A stretch of DNA of 64,000 nucleotides, taken from [Phialemoniopsis] sp. UDSM-2020 (lineage: Eukaryota > Ascomycota > Sordariomycetes > Thyridiales > Thyridiaceae). The stretch is taken from positions 5,580,001 through 5,644,000 of the forward strand of contig JAEILZ010000002.1 in the NCBI GenBank assembly GCA_018873225.1, written 5' to 3'. The stretch's first letter is position 1, and each line of letters opens with the position of its first letter. The translations under genes were made by a program, and so were the position numbers. A model generated the notes under the pieces. The model searched no databases. It was given only the letters and a program-made list of their open reading frames with translations, and was not told the origin of the DNA. Positions 34,569 through 44,697 of the stretch are shown here, in pieces.

Positions 34569-35226
34569 AATTTCAGAGCTCACTACTGAAACCAGCCTGT
34601 AAAGGATGAAATGGCACAGAGCGCCTTGGAGACGAAAGAAATTGGGACAGCTTTCAGGGGTCTCAGCGATCTTCTAACCAAGATGACTGAGCCACGCCAC
34701 AATCATTCCAAGTTCAACGAGAAGCGAGGAGAGAGACCATGTCGTCTAGGGGATCAACTTGATTAAAGTCTTTGATGTTATACAAGTGTGACTAAGACTC
34801 AGATAAGAGGTGGATATTTGAAATGAGAAATCAGACAGGTCGTGAAATACATGTATCGTTGAATCAAGCTGAATTGCTTAATCGTAGGTAAATCTTCTCT
34901 GTATCATGTTCACGTGTCACAAATAGTCTACAACCAACACACATCTTTCCGGACCTCAGAAGTCGCTTACCATTGCTTACACGGAGCCAATGCATCGAGA
35001 GGTGGCTGTGCTACCCCGCCTTCGCCATGCAGCGGGGTGGCAGCCCTGACTGTTCCGACCTGGTTGCCCAAAGTTAAGTGAATTCCAATCACACTTCAAT
35101 TTTAATATCGCTCGGAGTGCGCAGATCTATGTCCACCCTTGAAGCCGCCTAACCGTCGAGAATAGCCCGGACTGTCACCTCAAGCAGACCGTGGCGACAG
35201 CCCACGGCAGTTTGACGGGTTCCAAG
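34569..35226. other. Intergenic with imperfect hairpin at 35004-35045
   Basis: This is the 658-base gap between the Helo-like gene and the STAND gene. An imperfect inverted repeat (arms GGCTG..ACCCCGC and GCGGGGT..CAGCC) lies about 180 bases upstream of the STAND ATG. No coding sequence was identified. Confidence 0.45.
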
Positions 35227-38200
35227 ATGGACCCGCTCATGGCCATCGGCCTTGCATCCAACATCCTGTCGTTCATTGACTTCGGCTCCAAGATCGTCTG
35301 CACCGCCAAGGAGATCTATAGCTCTGGTGGCAGCACCAATGAGGTCCGCCATATCGAGCTGCTTGTGGAACACATTAAGCATGTCTCATCCAGACTCAGA
35401 CCGCCAATCGCTGCCCAACCCAGTGGCGACGACTGGGCCCTCCGCAGATTGGCGAGCGAGTGCGACAGACTGGCAGAGCAGATCCTCCGTCTTGTGAACA
35501 AGATAAAACCGAGAAAGGCTAGATCCAAGAACTCGAGCATGACCGCCGCCTTCAAGTCAAGATGGTACGAAAACGATATACGAAAGCTGGAGGGGCAATT
35601 AGGGTACTGCCGCGATCAACTGACCCTACAGCTGAATGTCATGACGAGGTATAGAGACGCCGCGCTTTCCTGGCTTTGGTCGAGTTGAACATGGCTTACA
35701 TAAATCAGCGCCGAGAATAAAGAGAGATTAGACTCTATAGTGGCTTCAGCAAAGGACGACTCTGAAAGACTGAAGAACTTGTGCCATCAGATAGGCAAGA
35801 TCCAACGTGAGGCCAACCTCCCATCCTTGAATGCAGAAGCGCAAAAGCAGCTTGGTCCGCTCCTTGACCTATCCGAAAAAGTAAGGAACACTATTGTTCA
35901 ATGTCGGATCATCGAAGGTCTAGCCTTCGAGGAGATGCATGGGAGATACGAAGCTGTGGACCATGCGCATTTTAGAACCTTCCAGTGGATCTTTGGCGAA
36001 GATTCCGAGTCCGTATCATCCGCACCTGGCTCCTCTAGATCTAACTCACAAACGTCTGCTGCGGGGTCTGATCACGATTCCGGGCGGAGTATCCATGATG
36101 AAGAAGCAAAGGATCCGGCCACAGTGTCTCGATCGAGTTCACGCCACACTGAAGCTGCACAGGATGCCGGTAACTGTGAACACCGTAATGGTAACACGAG
36201 CGAACATGAGTCTCTTTTCGACATCAACTCGGAGGGGAGTCTCGAGACCGGCTCAGTCAAGGACTTCGCGAGGAACGCGGTCGTTACTTGGCTTTCGGAA
36301 GGAAGTGGTATACTCCACATCTGCGGGAAACTAGGATCTGGAAAATCCACTTTGATGAAGTTTCTATGCGAGCACAAGAAGACCGAAGAACTACTGGAAA
36401 GATGGGCTGGTTAGTCTCAACATTGAATGCTATCTGTTCATGTCTTCCAGCTAATAATGCGGCGTTAGATGCTCGAACTCTTGTCTTTGCCAAGTTCTTC
36501 TTTTGGAGACCTGGCTCCCAACAGCAAAAATCGTTAGCAGGACTGATTCGATCTTTGCTCCATGATATCTTGGAAGCCTATCCAGATATCACGTCCGAGG
36601 TCCTCCCAAACTGCTGGCAACAAGTGACGACTACCCCATGGCTGGCTCCGAGGAACATTTATATTTCCGACAAAGATATACGGACCGCATTCTCTCGGAT
36701 CATAACGGACCCCAGAATATACAAAGATCGGTGCTTTTGTTTCTTCATCGATGGCCTTGATGAATACGAAGGGACCCACCAGGACGATGCACTATCCCTA
36801 GTTTCTATGCTGCGTAACTGGACTGGTAACGCTCCAGATCACGTTAAGCTCTGCGTGTCTAGCCGGGAGTACAATGTATACATCAATGCCTTCTCTCCAG
36901 ATCAAAGAATACGCCTACATGAGCTCACTCAGGCAGACATGCAAAAGTACGTCACCGACAAACTTGGCCATATGCAACCAGGAGACATGAAACGGCTTGT
37001 TGAGCCAATCGTCTGCAATGCCGATGGAATATTTCTCTGGGTATCTCTTGTCGTTAAGAGGATACGGGAGCAAATTGAGAATGGTTTCAGCATTGATAGC
37101 TTGGAAGCCGAGATCAACAAAATCCCACGGGAGCTGAACGCACTGTTCGGCCTGATTTTCGACTCTCTCGCAGATGCCAACCCGGAACAAGCCTTTCAGA
37201 CTTTCTCCCTGCTCAAAGCGCGTCAAAGCTTGCACACACCCCTCACATTGTACCAGTACTCTTTTCTTGACGATTATAACAGCGATCCCTTCTTTGCCTT
37301 CAAATTATCCAAAGAATCAGAAGGAAGCAGCCCTGATGCCATAACTCATCGGATCAACCTCGCGCGCAAACGGTTGATCGGTCACTGCAAAGGTCTTGTT
37401 GAGGCAGGGTCGACGATGGCTGTGACTTTCACTCACCGGTCAGTGCCGGAGTTCTTAGAAAAAAGGATGCAACAGGAACCTCATTACTCTGCTTTGAAAG
37501 GTTTTGATCCTGTGGAAGCCATGTCTCAGATGGTATTGGCGGAAGGGGCGACTAACCCTGCCGGGTTCCCCAAGACCATCTGTGCAGAGATTGTACACCT
37601 GCGCACGGTCTCAAGTCTTGACCAGCATCCATATCTGTTCCTGGAATCTTTGTCCGAGATAATAAGCCGATTGAAGGAGATGCCCCAAAGTCCCTCCGCC
37701 ATTAAGGATGAGCCTTCTCTCGATTCAGCGATGGATGGACAGGTCCGTGTGTATGGATGCCAAATTGGGAGTGCTCAACGGCAATTGTCACTTGAGCGTG
37801 CCAAAGCAGATTACCCACTCGACCCAATCTATCATGCCACATTCTTCGGCAACTACGCATACCTTCGTTGGAAGTTCTTGAACCACCCCAACACAGCGAG
37901 CTTCTTTAGTAAAGAGATACTTCTGACCTGTGTCGTTAGAGGCGGCAGAGGTGGTATCCCTTATGAGGTTCTGGATTACAACGAGGATCTTGCGAACACG
38001 CCTGATGAAATCCAGATAGTCTCGGACACTGTCGACTTCCTTGTTACACAAGGACTACACCCTGGCTCCTATACTGACTTCTCATATTATCCCATGCGCG
38101 ACCTTTCTGATGACACACAAGCATCAGATGGCCAAGGAATTCCAATTAACCTAACCATTCTTACGCACCTCCTATTCAATACTTACATATTCCACTCGTA

Positions 38201-38672
38201 CACGTATCACAGAGGCTATCAGCTCCGCCGAATTGCCTGCATCTTAGAGAGGTGTCTCACTCAAGGCGTGGAGTTGGAGCTATTTCGCTTCTCAGCGCGA
38301 AGATCTGCCGGCGACGAAGATTCATCTGAGTCAGATATGCGCTTCAAGTTTGTGTGGGGAGCTGAAGAGCGAATGGTATCAATTACGCTCCTTCTGCCGA
38401 CATCTAGGATGAAGGAGATGGAGGCCGACTCGGTTGAGGACTTTATACGACAAACTGACCTAGAGAATAAAGGGACATTACTTCGGATGATCGAGCAAGA
38501 AAGAATGACAATGAATGCAGTCAATGAAGGCAAGAGCTCTCTAGAGTCTGGGCAGTCAGCTGAAGAAAGCGCCACGATGCGGAATGGGAAGAGCCCCAAC
38601 AGAAAGAGTGACAGCAAACAAGGCTCTGTGGTCCGAGTGTTGTGGACCACCTGGAAACTCATTACGCGATAA
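35227..38672 (+). CDS. STAND (NACHT-type) NTPase, fungal NLR-like receptor
   Basis: Three exons (35227-35648, 35709-36409 and 36469-38672) give 1,108 residues. The start MDPLMAIGLASNILSFIDFG opens the N-terminal domain typical of fungal NLR-like proteins (about 1-230). A Ser/Glu-rich linker follows (240-320). The NACHT P-loop is CGKLGSGKST (347-355) and the Walker B is FFIDGLDEYE (466-475). A winged-helix region contains FGLIFDSL and later THRSVPEFLE. The remaining 450 residues show no clean WD, TPR or ankyrin array, although DPIYHATFFGNYAYLRWKFL resembles a worn ankyrin unit. Such proteins sense non-self or stress and trigger defence or heterokaryon incompatibility. It follows a Helo-like gene on the same strand. 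Confidence 0.9.
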
Positions 38673-39543
38673 CTTCGGGCGGTGAAGACCATCCATTTGC
38701 CTGCCCTGAGTCGCGACATGAGCATTGGCATTCCATTAGATGATAAACTTTTGGGACGCAGCGCGCGCTGATTCCTAGACCGGCTTTCTGATCCACTGAA
38801 TATGGTACACGATCGTTTGCCCGTGCTATTGTGATTTTGCTTATCAATACCACATGTTGCAGTCATGCAGATCTGAGATCAGAGTGCCGGACATAGGCCT
38901 AGGGATGTGGTCACTATGCCCCAACAGCTAGGATACTTGAATGTCACTATTTAGTGTTCGGCACGACAGGTACCGTTAATGCAAGTATGCTGAACTATAG
39001 CACCCGCAGGGTAATTAACTTTAGCATTGGTCCATTGTGATTTAGCCGCAAAGTGTTCCACCTAACGACCTCAGGTTGATTAAACCCATCCCCAGAGAAC
39101 GGGTAAACTTCTCCTCTTTTCCTCACCAACACAGATGCACAAAGCCTCAGCTGATGCGGAATCATGGTTCCTTTGCGTCTAGGGCTGGCGGTTATGCACC
39201 ATTTTCCCTTCCGCATTCCGTGACGCGCCGTGGGTTGGCAACCCAACTACTCGCGAAAGCGTGGCTAAAAGGGTAGGATTGAAAATTAGCAGTCTTTCGT
39301 GTGCTTCGTGCAGGTTGGTTCTGCTTGACTTCTTCCAACTTTCTTTGCTGTTGGTGATCAAGGCTTTCAGTCTGGTCGTTGGATGTCAGGCGTTGGATCC
39401 TGAGCCCTCATGTCCCTCGCTGGGAGGCCAATATTTGCTATCTTCACCATTGTCAATATGCCGCAGCAATTATAACGCCCATTTGTTGCTCTCCTACCTT
39501 TCTCTCCACCCACGCCGATCACGTCTCCACAGTCTACAGCTCG
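38673..39543. other. Intergenic, 871 bases
   Basis: No coding sequence is supported here. The region carries the 3' flank of the STAND gene and the promoter of the aspartic protease gene. Confidence 0.4.
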
Positions 39544-41082
39544 ATGACAATGCTTACGACAGCTTTCCGGATTTCCGCGTCCTTGTTGATTCTCGCTGTC
39601 CTGTCCATAGCCACCGAGCTAAGTGACCTACACTTCGATGAAAGCCTGACCTTGCGAGCCCCGCAGAACAACGCACTACGCGATCGGCGGTCCAAAACAT
39701 GGGGAGACGGCTTTGTGCGGATGCCAGTGCATCGGCACAGGTTCAACGACACAAAACCGAGGCGACGCCCGGACCGGATGAGAAGACCGAACCATGGAGG
39801 TAATGACAAGCGTGATTGGGGCTGGAGCCATTTAGACGACTATCAGGGTCTGACATACATGATCGAGAGTGCGTCCGCCCCAGCTTTCAGACTATGATTA
39901 TTCGTCTGCGAATTGACCCGCTAAATCGGTGTATACCACGAAGTAAACATAGGCACTCCGCCTCAAAGAGTCATGGTTTCCATCGATACCGGATCCTACG
40001 AGCTTTGGGTGAACCCAAAATGCGTCAACTCAGCAGACCCAACGCTCTGCCGCAACTACGGCGCCTACTACCCCCAGCAGTCGACCTCGTCATACTACGT
40101 TGGCAGTCATTTCCAGATACAGTACGGGACTGGGTCGGCGGTGGGAAAATACTATGCGGACACGATGAAAATTGCAATGTTTCAAGTCCCCAATGTTCAG
40201 TTCGCCGTTGCCGACGATACCAATTATACATACTCCGGAGTGCTAGGCCTAGGCTATGCGTATGGATTCACTACCAACTATCCGACGGTCTTGGACATGA
40301 TGTGGGCGTTGGGGTTGATCGGTGCCCCTGTCTTCAGTATGGGCCTTGGTGGCGAGGGAGACGGCTTCAGTATGGCCATTCCAACAAGGTATTCTCGGTC
40401 CTCTGCTAACAACTAGCTTAGGTGAGATCATTTTTGGTGGAGTCAACAAGTGGAAGTTCACCGGAGGACTCGAGCCGGTCTCGATCTGGCCGCCAATCGA
40501 CCAGCAGGATCCGGGCTGGATCCAATACTGGGTCAACGTGACGTCCATCGGCATGTCTAAGCCGAACGGCTCCAAGTCGACCTACACCAACGGCCAATTC
40601 ACCATGTCCATGCTCATAGACTCGGGGTCAACTCTCTCCTACATACGCGAGGATATCGTATCAGTCATCGGCCAGCAGTTGAATGCGAAGGTCGATGGGA
40701 ATGGTCACTATTGGGTAGATTGTGCGCTGCGCAAGCAGAGTGGCTCAGTGGATTTTGGATTCAACTATGGACGGATGATTGTCAGCGTGTCGTACAAGGA
40801 TTTTATATGGGAGCAATACCCGGACCACTGCTTGATGGGAGTGCAGCCTGCGGATGCGGGTAGCACGAATTATGTGCTAGGCGACACATTTATCAGGGGC
40901 GCCTACTGTGAGTGACCCTCGCTCTGCGATTAGCTTGTCTGGAGTACTGACACATCTCTCTAGTGGTCTTTGATCAACAGTCCGACGTTGTTTGGATAGG
41001 AGATTATTACAACTGTGGTGATGGTGTGGTGACTGTTGGGCTCACATCGGCCGATACGCAATTTGTCAGAGGAGTTTGTTGA
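39544..41082 (+). CDS. Secreted pepsin-like aspartic protease (family A1)
   Basis: Four exons (39544-39868, 39944-40369, 40422-40907 and 40964-41082) give 451 residues. A hydrophobic signal peptide covers about residues 8-24. A basic, Arg-rich propeptide follows and ends in NDKR, a likely Kex2 cleavage site. The mature domain starts GLTYMIEINIGTPPQ. Catalytic motifs are IDTGS (Asp123) and IDSGST (Asp317), and VLGDTFIRG comes before the final strand. The sequence IGTPPQ is completed only by splicing intron 1. Fungal A1 enzymes of this kind digest extracellular or vacuolar proteins. No GPI tail is visible, so the protein is probably secreted in soluble form. The next gene is convergent and only 60 bases away. 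Confidence 0.92.
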
Positions 41083-41142
41083 CAAGCGTTCTTGTGTGAA
41101 CAGAGTTGATAAAATTGCAATACCCAAATAGCATTTGAACTA

Positions 41143-42034
41143 TTATTGTGTTCCTCGAATGTCTTGACTGAGCGGGCCTGGTCGTGTCCAGATGTTCATA
41201 CCGATTTTCGATCCGGTGACGACCGGCAGACCTGCATGCAGAACTCTCTGGTCGCCCATCCCATTCTGCAGCAGATTCTCCCAGTACACGGCGTTCCCTT
41301 CAATGGGCTTAAACGTCACACCTTCCTCCCACTCCTCGTCGCAGTCAATCCATTTGCACCAGCTAGAGTCATTCGGGGCCTGCAGTAACGGGAAGTTGGT
41401 TCCACCTCCGGTGATGCGATCCTCCTCTTTCGTGTCATTGGCGGAGGCTGTGACATATGCGAAGAAGGATGATATGCGGTTTCCGCCTAGTCCTGCGTTC
41501 GCATGCCGAGCAATGTCTGTGAACCAATCCGTGTGGTAATGATATCGTTCGCCCGGTGCATATTTGACGAGTTGCAGTGGCTCCAGATGAGACCGGGAGA
41601 CGTCGAAGCCTTGGAAAGCAAGTGCCCGATCCTCGATGCATCTCACGACTGGGTCACCAGAGTCTACTCTTGTAGATTGAGAGGTGCGCACCCGGTGGAG
41701 GGTATTGCTGCTGCCTGATGACGAAGTGACTTCTGAGTGAGCGAAGGTATCTTTGCTATCGCCGGCATCGGTAACAATTAGTACAAGGCCATTGGAGAGA
41801 GACTTGTCGTTGGCCTTACGTGATTTCTCTGAGATGAGCTCTCTCTTCTTGGGTAATAAAGTTTTCGAGATACATCACGAACGGAGATCTTGACACGATA
41901 TGCACCTTGTAGTCAGGATGTTGGCAACTTGAGGCATGGGTTCCAAGCGTTATTTGTGCCCCATCATTGCCATCGGCATCCGCTCCTACTGCAGCCATAG
42001 CGCCGAGATAGAGTGCCAGTCGAAGCAATACCAT
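41143..42034 (-). CDS. Prolyl 4-hydroxylase-type Fe(II)/2-oxoglutarate dioxygenase
   Basis: Two exons (41820-42034 and 41143-41755) give 275 residues. I place the start at the ATG at 42034 because it opens directly into a signal-like hydrophobic stretch (MVLLRLALYLGAMAAVGA). An in-frame ATG at 42103 is also possible. The catalytic P4Hc domain carries the iron ligands His146 and Asp148 (YHYHTDW), His245 (LHAGLP) and the 2-oxoglutarate-binding Lys255 (GSKIGMNIW). It should hydroxylate proline in a secretory-pathway or small protein substrate. It is divergent from a PDI/thioredoxin-fold gene with 438 bases between, which suggests shared regulation. Confidence 0.92.
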
Positions 42035-42472
42035 ATTGTCGGCATGTGAAGTTTGGTCCTCTAGCATCGAGATAGGAATCGTTGATGAACAAAGCAAGGG
42101 CACATGGTGACATTTTATTATCTAATTTTCGGCAAACCCTCCGAAGCTCAGACACCTGTGGAGGCCAGGGTTCGTGGGATGAAACATGATGCGTTTTCGG
42201 ACGAGTCCAAGACCCTGGTAAATCGTCTATCTACCTAGGTACCGAGTCCCGGTGGGGTTTCTAGTCGCGAACATCAGGCGGTCAGGGGCCTTATCCAGGA
42301 ACCTGCGGCGTCTTCTTTGGCGATCAGACCTCCACGGACCCACTGTAACAATCAGCCACGCCAGCTTTATCTGGACCACCATTTCAGCTCACGGTCTTCC
42401 GGTCATCTCTTAATTTTGCGAATAACGTGTATTTCTCATGCGAGTGATGTTGTTCATTGTCATGCTTTCAAT
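42035..42472. promoter_or_regulatory. Divergent promoter between P4H and thioredoxin-fold gene
   Basis: The start codons of two genes of the oxidative-folding type face away from each other across 438 bases. I see no clear TATA box. If the longer P4H start at 42103 is used, the gap shrinks by 69 bases. Confidence 0.5.
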
Positions 42473-43824
42473 ATGAAGTTACTGGCACTGACGATATTGG
42501 CGGAGTGTATCCTGGCGTTGAGCCATGACACCGAAGCACGTTTCAGACAAGCTCTTCAGTCCGGCGAGGACACTTTGGTAGCTTGTGAGTAGTCCTCAAC
42601 CTTGGAATTAATGTTGTTGAACAGAGTCTGACCAGTCTCTAGTCACATACGTAAGGCCTGATCTAGAAACAGCGAATGTTCTTCTTCTTCCTTAGATCAG
42701 TGACTAATAGCTAGATTGAAATTGCAGCCAGATGAGTGAGTCTGGCAGCTTTTCATCTCTGCGCGAAACACGCTGACCGTATGGCTAGACCTCGGAGCAA
42801 GGCTTTCGAGAGCCAATTGATAGACCTAGAAAATCTCGGGGTCAAGAGAACACTCGTCATCGACTGTCAAGTCGAGCGCCAACTTTGTTCCGAACAGGAC
42901 ATTGCTTCGTATCCGGCCATCCGACTCTACAAGAAGGATGGTAAAGTACGGCGCTACCGAGGACCCCGGAGATCATCATCGTGAGTACAACCTACGATCA
43001 CGATGAACCCCTTCAAGGTCAAGGTCTGATTGCTGTATAGGATTGCGTCCTTTGTGCGCCGCTTACAGCGCCCAATACTCACTAAGCTGTCGGTAGTGGA
43101 ACTTCCGTCCTTCTCTACAAGTGACGACGTAGTTGTTGTAGCCCATCTTCTGCAAGATGAAGAGCAATCTATTCCCCAACGGTTCGAAAGTCTAGCAGAG
43201 CGCTACAGCGACAGATTCTCGTTCGCAGTCGGCCCGCCAGGCAGTCAGTCAACAAGTGGGCTTGAGTGCTTCAACAACCTCGATGGACTACAGCATTCTC
43301 TCACGGACCTTACATTCATTGACGCCATGGAGAAGTTCGTCAAGATGTGCGCGACGCCTATCATAGTCGAGCTGAGCAGGAGGAACGAGATGCAGTACCT
43401 AAGTGTGAGTGAATCCCAAATCGGGGTGCGTAAGCTCACGAGCCAATGCTGATCCGTGTGCTAGATGGGCAAGAGCTTAGTACATTACTTTGTGACTACG
43501 GATGCAGATCGGGAGACCTATCTGGAGGAAATGCGTCCTCTGGCTAAGAAATACAGCGAGTATCTCACCTTTACCACTGTTGATGAGAACGAATACCCGG
43601 AAATGGAGCAGTCTTTGGGCTTGAAGCCAGGGTCAGGCAGGGTTCTCGCGGTGCAAAACCCAAACAACGGGGACACGTTCCCGTATCAAGGAAAACAGAG
43701 AATATCCCTGCCTGTAGTGGAGCAGTTTCTCCTGGATATTATCGAGGGAAAAGTGTCTCCATGGCAAGGGCAGCAAATCATAGGGAATGAAGAGGGAGGC
43801 CAGAACCTACATGATGAGCTCTGA
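42473..43824 (+). CDS. PDI/thioredoxin-fold protein lacking the CxxC active site
   Basis: Six exons (42473-42584, 42643-42650, 42728-42735, 42789-42980, 43041-43404 and 43465-43824) give 347 residues in one continuous frame. Exons 2 and 3 are only 8 bases each. An N-terminal signal (MKLLALTILAECILALS) leads to a thioredoxin-like domain: DTLVAFTYPDEPRSKAF at the active-site position, a later VIDC strand, and DIASYPAIRLY with the usual cis-proline. The CGHC redox pair is replaced by PDEPRSK, so dithiol exchange is unlikely. A second and third domain of related fold follow. It is probably an ER-lumenal chaperone-like protein. No KDEL-type tail is present; the C-terminus is HDEL-like (LHDEL), which fits ER retention. 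Confidence 0.85.
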
Positions 43825-44034
43825 GCAAGGACACTCCTTGATGATCGGTGGTAGTTCAGTAGTATAAGCAAATATTCGCCTTTGACAATCCTCCACTGCG
43901 CGATGTCCGACAACCAGGCCGGGTTTTTCTCCATAGTGCAATCTCGTCTTCTACCAGTCCATGTCCTCATCAAGCGGATCCATTTTCCAGTAACGGATTT
44001 CCCCAATTGCCAAAACGTACGAAAGAGCGGGTGC
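43825..44034. other. Short intergenic stretch
   Basis: This is the 3' flank of the thioredoxin-fold gene. The leftward frame here (WIRLMRTWTGRRRDC and on) might belong to the uncertain gene to the right, but I cannot connect it. Confidence 0.3.
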
Positions 44035-44292
44035 TTATTCCGGGAATGGTCTTACAGGCCTCGACAAACCCGTCGAACCGTCGTCTTCGATTTCGCCCCA
44101 ACGACGAGACCAGGCCGCCCACGATCTGGCCAATACTGCCCCAGATTCAAGGTCATCCGCGATCGACTCGAACGCTTCTGCAGCGGATCGGGCAACAAAT
44201 TTTCGTCCACACATCAAGCCCACAACCACCCAGGCAATAACGACGTATGTGTACAGCCTAATGTCCTGTCCTGTGCGCCAAGACATGAACAT
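44035..44292 (-). CDS. Possible small membrane protein exon (uncertain)
   Basis: A leftward open frame of 85 residues begins at the ATG at 44292. It contains a hydrophobic segment (LYTYVVIAWVVVGLMCG) followed by an acidic amphipathic stretch (ARSAAEAFESIADDLESG). That looks protein-like, but I could not find a convincing first exon. The upstream reading has a GTAAGT donor near 44396, and the sequence before it lacks an in-frame ATG. It may be a small gene with an unrecognised start, or chance. An overlapping rightward frame (43882-44319) seems less protein-like. Confidence 0.3.
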   Translation of the reverse strand: MFMSWRTGQDIRLYTYVVIAWVVVGLMCGRKFVARSAAEAFESIADDLESGAVLARSWAAWSRRWGEIEDDGSTGLSRPVRPFPE

Positions 44293-44697
44293 GGACGCAC
44301 AAAGGGCGATTGTGAGTAATGGTCCAACGTCTTCGGACCACAGGAAGTCACTTCATTAGTGTCTGTGATACACTCGGTGTTATGGAGAACACTTACAACG
44401 TCACATGTTGGATACGTGTGGCGGATCACCAGGATGTTCAACGGGAGATTTAGAGAACATCAAAGGGAAAAGCGGAATGGAAAATTACGACAGTGTGTTT
44501 ATTTAGTATGTAAATAAAGTTTCGTTCGGACATGCGGTGCCAACCCAGGTCCGTCATTACCACGGTCAAACCAAACCCAAGCCTGAACGGAATTTTACTT
44601 GGATGGGGATCCAAAAGCAACTCAGCCCAAAGAAAGAAATGTCAGGTTCCAAAAGAAGCCAAACATGATTCGAAGATAACTTGACCTTGCTCACACA
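44293..44697. other. Intergenic, about 400 bases
   Basis: The sequence includes a GTAAGT-like leftward donor near 44396 and A/T-rich runs near 44500. No complete gene was recognised. Confidence 0.35.

Noticed and set aside
40389..40416. 28-base intron in the aspartic protease
   Set aside because: It is too short; the 52-base intron 40370-40421 with a GCTAAC branch site restores a better FGG-containing frame.
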